Shown here: positions 1 to 4,810 of the stretch, in pieces
Numbering within the stretch: position 1 is the first letter of the stretch
How the letters are laid out: each line of letters opens with the position of its first letter
From: Nitrososphaeraceae archaeon
Lineage (GTDB): Archaea; Thermoproteota; Nitrososphaeria; Nitrososphaerales; Nitrososphaeraceae
DNA length: 6,439 nt
Direction of reading: 5' to 3'
NCBI GenBank assembly: GCA_030038695.1
Contig: JASHSN010000416.1
Span: forward strand, 1-6,439
Made by a program: the position numbers and the translations under genes
The notes under the pieces: model-generated
Database searches by the model: none
What the model saw: the letters and a program-made list of their open reading frames with translations, nothing else
Told to the model about the DNA's origin: nothing

Positions 1-248
1 GAGGAGGATTCTTTGGCGGCTGTGGCGGCTGTGGCGGCTGGGGTGGCTGGGGCGGTTGCTGTGGAGGAGGGTTCTTCGTCCATAAAACCATCATACAAAC
101 AATACACCAGGTGAACAATTGTACCAGCAATGGAGAGGAACCAAAAGCATGGGGTCAAGACAAACAAGGCCAGAACAACAAGGTAGTGTGTCTGAATACA
201 GCAGTTAACAATGCTGGACGCGGTGTAGGAAACAGCGAACAGGGATAA
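1..248 (+). CDS. C-terminal part of a Gly/Cys/Trp-rich protein (5' end outside window)
   Basis: The reading frame starting at base 3 is open to a TAA at 246-248 and gives the last 81 residues of a protein that begins before the window. The first 25 or so residues are a low-complexity run of GGC, GGW and GGCC motifs with flanking GGFF and GGGFF. A polar tail of about 55 residues follows, with two isolated cysteines (NNC and VVCLN) and many Asn, Gln and Gly. This composition fits an extracellular or surface protein whose cysteines could form disulfides or bind metal, but no family is recognised and no function is assigned. The other two frames of this stretch stop at 92 and 113. The Gly run alone would be weak evidence; the ordinary mixed-composition tail in the same frame makes coding likely. 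Confidence 0.6.
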   Translation, partial: GGFFGGCGGCGGWGGWGGCCGGGFFVHKTIIQTIHQVNNCTSNGEEPKAWGQDKQGQNNKVVCLNTAVNNAGRGVGNSEQG

Positions 249-280
249 TCCTGTCTAGTGATTCAACAGAATCACAACAA

Positions 281-311
281 CTTTCCTTCTTTTTTTAGTT
301 AAGTTGAAGGA
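281..311 (+). terminator. Probable T-run terminator after the Gly/Cys-rich gene
   Basis: Seven T residues lie at 290-296, about 40 bases after the stop of the upstream gene. TCCTTC (284-289) can pair with GAAGGA (306-311) around them, and CAACTT (278-283) can alternatively pair with AAGTTG (301-306). Archaeal termination needs mainly the T-run, so the hairpins are supporting detail only. Confidence 0.45.
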
Positions 312-347
312 TATTTCCGGCCACGTGATAGCCAACGATTTTCTATT

Positions 348-386
348 CTATTTAACTTAGTTATATTTCCTAGAACGATTAGGAGG
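348..386 (+). promoter_or_regulatory. TATA-like element and strong Shine-Dalgarno for the small + strand remnant
   Basis: CTATTTAACT at 348-357 is a TATA-like element. AGGAGG at 381-386 is a full anti-16S match placed 10 bases before an ATG at 397. This is the best ribosome binding site in the window and marks 397 as a once genuine start, even though the frame behind it is now short. Confidence 0.45.
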
Positions 387-396
387 ATAAAGCATA

Positions 397-548
397 ATGC
401 AAGTAACAGATAAAATTCGACTATTTCAGATTTGAATAAATCTTACCTATTAGAAATACGGTATACAGTTGGTAAGCCTATTTATCCTTAATACGATAAT
501 AATACCTGGTGTAGATTTGGCTTAGTGAACAGAGAAAATTATGGATAG
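397..548 (+). pseudogene. Frameshifted remnant of a small protein gene
   Basis: An ATG at 397 behind a strong AGGAGG opens a frame that ends after 12 residues (MQVTDKIRLFQI, TGA at 433). At about 421-430 the neighbouring frame continues as coding-like sequence (SDLNKSYLLEIRYTVGKPIYP) to a TAA at 489-491. After that stop the same frame stays open to a TAG at 546-548 (YDNNTWCRFGLVNRENYG). The joined product would be about 50 residues with one single-base loss and one nonsense codon. No family is recognised. The last 38 bases overlap the left arm of the inverted repeat at 511-608. The ribosome binding site argues for a real former gene, but the joined frame could be partly chance. Confidence 0.35.
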
Positions 549-608
549 TTTATTATGTGGTTCATAGTTCTCGTATCCATAATCTCTCTTTTCACAAAAG
601 CCATCTAC
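511..608. repeat. Large imperfect inverted repeat (37/35-base arms, 26-base loop)
   Basis: The left arm 511-547 and the right arm 574-608 are reverse complements over most of their length. The ten innermost bases (ATTATGGATA with TATCCATAAT) pair perfectly, followed by blocks AGAGA/TCTCT, GTGAA/TTCAC, GGCTT/AAGCC and GTAGAT/ATCTAC, broken by a few mismatches and small gaps. The + transcript would form a long hairpin followed by TTTTTT at 611-616. No obvious target-site duplication flanks it. It lies between a + strand and a minus strand gene remnant whose ends run into the arms. It may be a bidirectional terminator, a small inverted-repeat mobile element, or two inverted copies of one ancestral segment. 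Confidence 0.7.
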
Positions 609-1041
609 GCTTTTTTATATTGTAACGATATCTACCCGTGAAGACATTAGGTGTTTTCAATACTAGTATTTTGGAATCTCCGCCATGGCAGGTTTCCATG
701 TCATGGATACGATTCCCCTGATTTCAGTTCCTATCTCTTACAGGTGGGATAAAAGAAAGTTATGGATGTGGTATAGGTATTGTGGGAGGCCGCATTGGAT
801 GATGCGGCATAGAAGGTGGGACTGATCGTGTAGTAAGAAATAGAAGCAAGGACGGTCTAGCAGCAAGTGTTGCTTTCAGATCTGTAGCATGTCCATCTCT
901 ATAATCGATTAAGGTAATGTTGTTCCCGGGATTGACAGGCAACGTTGTTCCAGCTATGGTTGCCCATGTTATCGACAGGATAAAAACAATAGCGGGAATC
1001 GATAATAACCCAAATAAGAAACTTGTTTGAGAATATTTTAG
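592..1041 (-). pseudogene. Secreted-protein gene remnant with signal peptide and in-frame stops
   Basis: On the minus strand a frame is open from just upstream of 1041 to a TAA at 760-762. Its upstream part encodes a hydrophobic stretch (FLFGLLSIPAIVFILSITWA) with the look of a signal peptide. About 60 further residues follow (LPVNPGNNITLIDYRDG and on), ending in a Pro-rich tail. No ATG, GTG or TTG precedes the hydrophobic stretch in frame; the only in-frame start is TTG at 940-942, after it. A TATA-like TATTTATT at 1059-1066 suggests the start lay near 1041. After the TAA the same frame resumes through a TGA (723-725) and then encodes METCHGGDSKILVLKTPNVF and 15 more residues to a TGA at 592-594. 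Read as one gene it is about 150 residues with a lost start and two nonsense codons. The part after 760 could instead be a separate 35-residue frame (592-699). Confidence 0.4.
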
Positions 1042-1057
1042 TGTCTTAGCGTTAGAA

Positions 1058-1302
1058 CTATTTATTCGAAAGTTCCTTACACCTATAATTCTTTATCATC
1101 ACTGAACAAAATTCCTCCTCTTGGAAACGTTTGAATCTGTTTATATTAGATTCGTTAAATCCCTGGGCGTTATAAAAATACGTAGGTGTAATTACGTATT
1201 TGTACCTTTGTACCCTTGATACCCAAATAGACGAGATGATCGATCTAATAATCAAGACAATACCGACTGCAAGGGCAACACTGATAGGGAATATTAACCC
1301 AT
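1058..1302 (-). pseudogene. Small membrane protein gene with a frameshift after its start
   Basis: The frame ending at TAG 1058-1060 is open back to about 1303. It encodes a hydrophobic helix (LIFPISVALAVGIVLII) followed by a charged and aromatic soluble tail of about 60 residues (including RYKYVITPTYFYNAQGFNES and a KRFQEEEF segment). The only start in this frame is a TTG at 1253-1255, at the end of the helix. An ATG at 1300-1302 sits one base out of frame and reads ATG GGT TAA; restoring one T would give MGLIFPIS and an 81-residue protein. TATAATAA at 1322-1329 is centred about 24 bases upstream of that ATG, as expected for a leaderless archaeal gene. So the gene probably started at 1302 and lost a base in its third codon. 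The topology suggests one N-terminal membrane anchor. No family is recognised. Confidence 0.45.
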
Positions 1303-1318
1303 ATTAATGATATCAAAC

Positions 1319-1331
1319 TTTTTATTATAGA
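1319..1331 (-). promoter_or_regulatory. TATA-box candidate for the leaderless membrane-protein gene
   Basis: Read on the minus strand this is CTATAATAAAAAG, centred about 24 bases before the ATG at 1302. It lies inside the last codons still recognisable as recombinase, so the promoter straddles the junction where the recombinase relic ends. Confidence 0.45.
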
Positions 1332-1800
1332 AAGTATCTCGTCTCGTTCCCACAATTCAGATTCTAAATATGGGCTAATCCTTTTGGTTCTTTTCTCCTT
1401 GACTTGACAAAAAACGGCTGTAGTCCAGTCAGAAGTTGGTATTGATTCCAGTCCTTTATTCTCTCTTGCTTTTTGATTGTAAAGCCATCTAAAGAAATAT
1501 TTTATTCGTTGCAAATAATCATTCCAGGTTCTAATTCATCTTTTATCAAGATCATTCTCTGTATCTTTTATCCTAGTGTCCAAAAAAGCAAGTGTTTGAT
1601 CCTTCTTACGAATCTCGTCGAGACTGGTATCAGGACCCAACCACTTAGCAAAATAGATCATTATCTTTAGGTTCCCATTCTGATAGCTATCTGTTTCCTA
1701 TAGACTTCATGTATTGATGGAATTCGTACAATAAACCTCGATTCGTAGGGTTAGGTACCGAAGAGATATTGGTAATCGTTGTCGTAAGTCTGACTGGCAC
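1320..1800 (-). pseudogene. Tyrosine recombinase (phage-type integrase), N-terminal relic
   Basis: The minus strand encodes about 160 residues resembling the N-terminal, core-DNA-binding part of the tyrosine recombinases I know from Nitrososphaera-type archaea. Blocks in order are SVPNPTNRGLLYEFHQYMKS, then after a one-base shift near 1692-1697 SYQNGNLKIMIYFAKWLGPD, DEIRKKDQTLAFLDTRIK, TWNDYLQRIKYFFRWLYN, WTTAVFCQVKEKRTKRI and LWERDEILSIIK. A TGA at 1536-1538 falls between DKR and IRTWNDY, where a Trp is expected. The catalytic domain (R, HxR and Y residues) should follow but similarity stops at about 1320, so the protein could not recombine DNA. The start is probably GTG at 1798-1800, with AGGAGG 12 bases upstream. 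Family assignment is from memory of the motif order and is fairly secure; the lesions are read directly. Confidence 0.75.
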
Positions 1801-1812
1801 TATCTAGTCTGT

Positions 1813-1818
1813 CCTCCT
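1813..1818 (-). promoter_or_regulatory. Shine-Dalgarno of the recombinase relic
   Basis: On the minus strand AAAGGAGG ends 12 bases before GTG 1800. An in-frame TAG between them (at 1804-1806) rules out a longer N-terminus, leaving GTG, or an ATA just before it that may once have been ATG, as the start. Confidence 0.4.
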
Positions 1819-1886
1819 TTTCTTTGCTGTATTTACGAAATGAATTCCAATATATGAACCCGTATTAATAGCGGCTTCGGTGGGAT

Positions 1887-2108
1887 ATGGCTGAATTTTC
1901 AGACGAATCTACATTCCAAGTTTCTAGTCTAAAGTGATGTAGATGACGTGAATGATAAACTATTTCCCGAAGCAAAGTAGAAGAATTAGAACAACTAAAC
2001 CATGCAATGAGGGATCGTGATAACCTGGACGAAGATGCCATAGCGCATTTAGCAGATCAGGTTATCGCATTGACAGCTAGGTTAGATTGAATAGAAAATT
2101 TCATTTGA
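1887..2108 (+). pseudogene. Small acidic protein gene with two compensating frameshifts
   Basis: ATG at 1887 opens MAEFSDESTFQVSSLK and then hits a TGA. The next frame carries on as SDVDDVNDKLFPEA (from 1933), and from 1971 the original frame resumes as SKVEELEQLNHAMRDRDNLD, then EDAIAHLADQVIALTARLD, to TGA 2088-2090. Past that stop the frame reads IENFI and a second TGA (2106-2108), which looks like the natural end after a lost Arg codon. Joined, it gives about 73 residues, acidic and probably helical in its C-terminal half. No family is recognised with confidence. The continuity of helical, charged sequence across both shifts argues for a real former gene. It runs divergently from the recombinase relic and converges on the secreted-protein gene at 2101. 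Confidence 0.5.
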
Positions 2109-2316
2109 ATGGAGTATGGACGATGATAGGAATTCGTCCATTAACGTGGATTATGATAGTAGGTACGAACTTGGCCAAGGGCGAGATTGTGCTTTGAAGA
2201 TGACTACCTAGGGAATTTTGTTGTGGAATATTTCTCGCCTCGACGTTCGTTATGGGGATTACTAGTGTTAATCCGACTGCCACCATAGCAATGAGACAGA
2301 TTTCTTTTATCATCAT
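2101..2316 (-). CDS. Small secreted protein, hypothetical
   Basis: An intact frame of 71 residues from ATG 2316 to TGA 2101-2103. The start could also be the adjacent ATG at 2313, or a TTG at 2322. The N-terminus is a clear signal peptide: MMIK, then hydrophobic EICLIAMVAVGLTLVIPI, then a likely cleavage after TNVEA, giving a mature region of about 45 residues. The mature part has no cysteines and ends in a hydrophobic segment rich in Ile, Pro and Val (TIIIHVNGRIPIIVHTPFK). There is no Shine-Dalgarno. A TATA-like element about 25 bases upstream suggests a leaderless transcript. It overlaps the tail of the converging pseudogene by a few bases. The product is probably exported; its function is unknown. 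Confidence 0.55.
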   Translation of the reverse strand: MMIKEICLIAMVAVGLTLVIPITNVEARNIPQQNSLGSHLQSTISPLAKFVPTIIIHVNGRIPIIVHTPFK

Positions 2317-2333
2317 AAACAAATTCGAATTGT

Positions 2334-2344
2334 TACATAAAAAG
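2334..2344 (-). promoter_or_regulatory. TATA-like element of the small secreted-protein gene
   Basis: Minus-strand CTTTTTATGT is centred about 25 bases before ATG 2316, the spacing expected between TATA box and transcription start when a gene is leaderless. Confidence 0.4.
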
Positions 2345-2391
2345 TCTCATCTCTACATTAGATAGATTATTAAACTTGGGCATGACGCCGC

Positions 2392-2485
2392 TTATTGTTT
2401 ATACCGATATAGCTTCTTTGACAACAGCATAAGAACGAAAACGGATATCGTTATCTGGTGCTATGACTAGATCTATTACCGGCAA
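2392..2485 (+). repeat. Dispersed non-coding repeat, copy 1
   Basis: Aligned by eye with 4067-4164 in the same orientation, about 56 of the first 67 bases match, and similarity continues through GACTAGAT and CTATTACC. Shared blocks include GTTTATA, CGATATAGCTT, GACAACAG, ATAAG and TATCTGG. A 4-base length difference inside the unit breaks any shared reading frame, so the unit is unlikely to be protein coding. A short stem around GGATA/TATCTG can form in both copies. The rest of the gene-poor stretch 2317-2640 shows no other supported feature; CTCGCATA at 2501 recurs at 4202 downstream of copy 2. Confidence 0.65.
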
Positions 2486-2640
2486 ATTGTTCTCCATTAT
2501 CTCGCATATTCTACGTACAATTTGCACAATGTGCATACATTAAAGGAAGCGTCAGGCTATACATATGTTTTAACAGGCTGCGTTTTAGCACATTAGCATT
2601 TTTTCTACCAACTAAACTGCAGCAGTAGGAACGATATAGA

Positions 2641-2757
2641 ATGTCAGCAAATCCTCATGTTGATTTACGAAGCCAGTATACGCAGTTCAAGGCAGCCTGG
2701 TTATCGCACATACGAATACCCGAATTACTAATAGAATATTCGGCTGCAGTTTTTTAA
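2641..2757 (+). CDS. Possible 38-residue protein
   Basis: ATG at 2641 is preceded by a partial ribosome binding site (TAGGAAC at 2626-2632) and opens MSANPHVDLRSQYTQFKAAW followed by LSHIRIPELLIEYSAAVF, to TAA 2755-2757 within a T-run (2750-2755). The composition is that of a normal soluble protein rather than AT-rich noise, and local GC is higher than in its surroundings. A frame of this length can arise by chance, no family is recognised, and it may be a fragment of a longer lost gene. Confidence 0.3.
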   Translation: MSANPHVDLRSQYTQFKAAWLSHIRIPELLIEYSAAVF

Positions 2758-2766
2758 TTATTAAGT

Positions 2767-2806
2767 AAAAATTAAGGTGCAGAAATCAGGGCGTGCAGAT
2801 TTCTGC
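2767..2806 (-). terminator. Hairpin and T-run terminator of the ribbon-helix-helix gene
   Basis: GCAGAAATC (2779-2787) and GATTTCTGC (2798-2806) form a perfect 9-base-pair stem with a 10-base loop, 30 bases after the stop codon of the minus-strand gene at 2836. On that strand it is followed by TTTTT (2767-2771). Confidence 0.6.
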
Positions 2807-2835
2807 GTGACTAGCCGTGTTGGTCATCATTAGCA

Positions 2836-3390
2836 TTAGTCGCTATCAACACTAAATGCTAATGTATTTTCAGTTTTTACAAATTCTATTCTGCTTTTAT
2901 TTTTCTTAAATTCATCAAATAAAAACTGGTATAGATTCGCTAAATAAACAGACCATTTAATCCCCATATCATGTTGTATCAAATACATATCCCTATGTTG
3001 ACCATCATCAACTTCCTCATGTCTGTACGTATAGCCAGATACTTTTATCCAGTTTTCTAAAAAGTCCAAGGCTGATTTCATTGTGTATTCCTTTTCCATA
3101 AACAGTATGCTATCCTTCTGTGTGGTCTTGGCTACGTGTTCTGCTATAGAAATAATTTCTTGTTCTGATAAATGATTCATTACTTCTACGACGAATGATC
3201 TTCTAACAGCTATAAAGCCAGCCTTCGGTGCGTTAGAATGCCACTTTAAGTGTTCTCTTACTATTTGGTTTACTAAAGAATTGGTAGTGATTTCTTTTTG
3301 CCTTGCTTCATGTCGTAAGTTCTTTATTACTTCATTACTAAATCTGAAGGTAATGCTTTCACTTTTAGCGGCAGTTGGTTCTATTTGCAA
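2836..3390 (-). CDS. Ribbon-helix-helix domain protein, probable DNA-binding regulator
   Basis: A 184-residue frame, the longest clean gene in the window. Residues 10-50 fit a ribbon-helix-helix (MetJ/Arc) fold: a strand SITFRF, helix 1 around NEVIKNLRHEARQKE, a turn EITTNS, and helix 2 SLVNQIVREHLKWH. Such domains dimerise and put the strand in the DNA major groove. The remaining 130 residues (including GFIAVRRSFVVEVMNHLSEQ, an ENWIKVSGYTYRH segment and an acidic-aromatic C-terminus) form a mixed alpha/beta region without a motif I can name; I recall similar proteins in Nitrososphaera-type genomes. The only in-frame start is TTG 3390, with AAAGGAAG 11 bases upstream. An upstream ATG at 3430 is out of frame by one base. 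It may bind its own divergent promoter region (inference). Confidence 0.8.
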   Translation of the reverse strand: MQIEPTAAKSESITFRFSNEVIKNLRHEARQKEITTNSLVNQIVREHLKWHSNAPKAGFIAVRRSFVVEVMNHLSEQEIISIAEHVAKTTQKDSILFMEKEYTMKSALDFLENWIKVSGYTYRHEEVDDGQHRDMYLIQHDMGIKWSVYLANLYQFLFDEFKKNKSRIEFVKTENTLAFSVDSD

Positions 3391-3451
3391 TTTATTTTTG
3401 ACTTCCTTTGTAGATTGCCAATTTTCTCATAAAATCTTCAAAAATTAGCTA

Positions 3452-3459
3452 TTTAAATA
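3452..3459 (-). promoter_or_regulatory. TATA box of the ribbon-helix-helix gene
   Basis: TTTAAATA in a strongly AT-rich stretch. Its spacing predicts transcription starting close to 3430, giving a leader of about 40 bases before TTG 3390. The shared intergenic region 3391-3616 also serves the divergent zinc-ribbon-like gene and contains no other supported gene. Confidence 0.5.
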
Positions 3460-3581
3460 TTTCATGTGATTAAGATTAGTTATAAATTTATATTTTTAAC
3501 GTATGTATGATATATTTTTTGAAATAGTATATTATGACACTTGAGAATAACAGCAAATTTAGCAATCTATTCAGACAAGTC

Positions 3582-3591
3582 TTGTTAACAA
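3582..3591 (+). promoter_or_regulatory. Palindrome TTGTTAACAA upstream of the zinc-ribbon-like gene
   Basis: A perfect 10-base palindrome centred about 30 bases before ATG 3617. The same 10 bases occur at 5248-5257, centred about 26 bases before the start of the Gly-rich gene on the other strand. The position fits either a TATA-like core element or an operator that overlaps one. Confidence 0.35.
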
Positions 3592-3616
3592 TCAGATTTC
3601 TCGACTTTCATTGTCA

Positions 3617-3904
3617 ATGGAACGTACTAGCTGGCGAAAGAACCACGTAGGTACGTGCATTGTACTGCAATGTACACGTTGTTTTATTATATTACAAAAG
3701 ACGGTGACTTTCATGGCATTACTAAGTCCATCGACACTATTCGTTTTGTGTGATGAGTGTTTGTGGTGTGCGACATATATCGATAAGACCATGTTATCTG
3801 GGAATAAGTGCCCGCAATGTGGTGCAAATAATAACGAACTATTTCGGATTGCTGTAATGTCACGGCGACGCCGAGACCATAGTCCTGAATGGTCGCTGCA
3901 CTAA
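3617..3904 (+). CDS. Small cysteine-rich zinc-ribbon-like protein
   Basis: A 95-residue frame from ATG 3617 (a TTG at 3611 is two codons upstream) to TAA 3902-3904. It contains three CxxC motifs: CTRC at residues 19-22, CDEC at 45-48 (with a further Cys at 51) and CPQCGA at 65-68. The pair around 45-51 plus 65-68 has the spacing of a zinc ribbon. Between the first and second motifs is a hydrophobic segment (FMALLSPSTLFVL). The C-terminus is basic then mixed (SRRRRDHSPEWSLH). It is expected to bind zinc; whether it contacts DNA, RNA or protein cannot be read. It is divergent from the ribbon-helix-helix gene. No Shine-Dalgarno is visible, so it may be leaderless. Coding is supported by the regular cysteine pattern; the opposite-strand frame here is best read as a shadow. 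Confidence 0.6.
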   Translation: MERTSWRKNHVGTCIVLQCTRCFIILQKTVTFMALLSPSTLFVLCDECLWCATYIDKTMLSGNKCPQCGANNNELFRIAVMSRRRRDHSPEWSLH

Positions 3905-4066
3905 TCCAAACATAATAAAATATCCAGAAATAATACTAAAAATAATAACATATCTGACAACAGACTTGTTACCTCTAATCTCAAAAAGAGAACTAACCGT
4001 CTACCAAACATCTAAGAATCAGTTACAACATTACATTCTGAAGTTGGAATGGCGCATCAGCAGGGA
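3905..4066. other. Gene-free, AT-rich stretch
   Basis: No convincing gene or RNA was found here. A 36-residue Leu-rich frame on the minus strand (3901-4011) has no ribosome binding site and is probably chance. TCTC-AAAAA-GAGA (3979-3991) is a small possible hairpin. Confidence 0.4.
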
Positions 4067-4164
4067 TTATAGTTTATAGCGATATAGCTTATTCGACAAC
4101 AGTATAAGCATAAAAACAGATATAGCTATCTGGGTAGTATGGCTAGATGATACTATTACCAACA
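4067..4164 (+). repeat. Dispersed non-coding repeat, copy 2
   Basis: The second copy of the unit at 2392-2485, same orientation, ending about 80 bases before the start of the membrane-protein gene at 4243. GCTTAT and ATAAGC around GACAACAG can pair here, and CAGATA pairs with TATCTG around a TAGC loop. In copy 1 the second stem is kept by a G-U pair while its loop has changed to TCGT. Both copies begin with a TATA-like TTTATA. A promoter with a small RNA, a regulatory leader, or an old mobile-element end are all possible. Confidence 0.65.
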
Positions 4165-4242
4165 GCCTGTCGATACTTTGTTTAGCACACAATCGATGAT
4201 ACCTCGCATAACTTTTAGTAATTTCTGCAGACAGAATATGTA

Positions 4243-4440
4243 ATGGATTTACGGGGATGGGAATCCTTATGGAAAGTCTTTGCTACTATCGGGATTGCGA
4301 ATCTTTTCTTCTTTTTTGTTATCTTATTCGTGTACACGCTAGACAATTCTACACTTCTTTGGATTCTGGTTGCTATCGAATTTACATGCTACCTGGGTGT
4401 TTTGATCGTGTGTAGACATATCCGTCAACTTCTGTGTTAA
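4243..4440 (+). CDS. Small membrane protein with two transmembrane helices
   Basis: A 65-residue frame from ATG 4243 to TAA 4438-4440. Two hydrophobic helices are clear, about residues 12-33 (including ATIGIANLFFFFVILFVYTL) and 37-57 (LLWILVAIEFTCYLGVLIVC), joined by a short DNS turn. The N-terminus is MDLRGWESLWK and the C-terminus RHIRQLLC is basic, so both ends probably face the cytoplasm. No Shine-Dalgarno is present; ACTTTTAGTAAT (4210-4221) is centred about 27 bases upstream, as for a leaderless gene. The same frame stays open for 46 codons after the TAA, so the present stop may be a nonsense mutation. No family is recognised; transport or signalling partners cannot be inferred. Confidence 0.55.
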   Translation: MDLRGWESLWKVFATIGIANLFFFFVILFVYTLDNSTLLWILVAIEFTCYLGVLIVCRHIRQLLC

Positions 4441-4581
4441 TGCCTGTTAAATTATCTAGAAGATATCCGGAATATTATGGCGCCACATAAGAGAATCAAT
4501 ATCCCTATGCCGATAATAATGATACCGTTAACTGTTCAGCCAGGATTACTATACATAAATGAAGAGGGTGGTCCTACATAA
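4441..4581 (+). other. Open in-frame extension of the membrane protein, or a separate 34-residue frame
   Basis: Directly after the TAA at 4438-4440 the same frame reads CLLNYLEDIRNI and then MAPHKRINIPMPIIMIPLTV, QPGLLYINEEGGPT, to TAA 4579-4581. It could be the former cytoplasmic tail of the preceding gene, or an independent small frame from ATG 4477, which lacks a good ribosome binding site. The Pro/Ile pattern looks coding rather than random, but chance is not excluded. Confidence 0.35.
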
Positions 4582-4705
4582 TTGAAGATGGATTTGCTTT
4601 GTAGTATAAATATTATTCATAGAATAATCATTATAAAACCAATGATAACTAATGACCTGCTTACAGATCTTTTTAGATTCATAATTTATAGAAATCCCCA
4701 ACACC

Positions 4706-4733
4706 CAAAAAGATATCCACATATTACAATGTG
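4706..4733 (-). terminator. Terminator of the original Gly-rich gene
   Basis: CACAT (4718-4722) and ATGTG (4729-4733) form a perfect small stem immediately after the old TAG at 4736-4738, and on the minus strand TTTTT (4706-4710) follows. A terminator this close to 4736 supports the view that the gene once ended there. A separate stem ATTATTC-ATA-GAATAAT (4612-4628) lies in the rest of the convergent intergenic region. Confidence 0.5.
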
Positions 4734-4735
4734 AC

Positions 4736-4810
4736 CTATCCGTCTCTAGCAGTTTTTTCATTACTACCTGGTTTACTGGCGCTATTGGAATCACTGCCGT
4801 TTCCTCCATT
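4736..4810 (-). pseudogene. Cut-off C-terminal tail of the Gly-rich protein
   Basis: Beyond the TGA at 4811-4813 the same frame goes on for 24 residues, NGGNGSDSNSASKPGSNEK then TARDG, to TAG 4736-4738. The repeat pattern of the protein (NGGNG) crosses the TGA without a break, so the TGA most simply replaced a sense codon such as GGA. If translation does end at the TGA, this tail is not made. Confidence 0.55.

Noticed and set aside
685..828. + strand frame starting MAGFHVMDTIPL
   Set aside because: Largely antisense to the secreted-protein remnant and rich in Trp/Arg/His from Pro-codon complements.
1473..1670. 65-residue + strand frame
   Set aside because: Antisense to clear recombinase sequence on the minus strand.
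2463..2543. 26-residue frame inside repeat copy 1
   Set aside because: A 4-base length difference and an early TGA in copy 2 destroy the frame, so the repeat is not conserved as protein.
3592..3792. 66-residue minus-strand frame opposite the zinc-ribbon-like gene
   Set aside because: No promoter, ribosome binding site or motif; the + strand has the CxxC pattern.
3901..4011. 36-residue Leu-rich minus-strand frame starting MFGRRLVLF
   Set aside because: AT-rich sequence readily gives Leu/Phe frames; no TATA box at the right distance and no ribosome binding site.
4549..4810. Left part of a minus-strand frame running 4549-4929
   Set aside because: It is an out-of-frame reading of the Gly-rich gene extended through AT-rich intergenic sequence; it has Met/Val/Glu/Thr repeats only because of the repeat codons.
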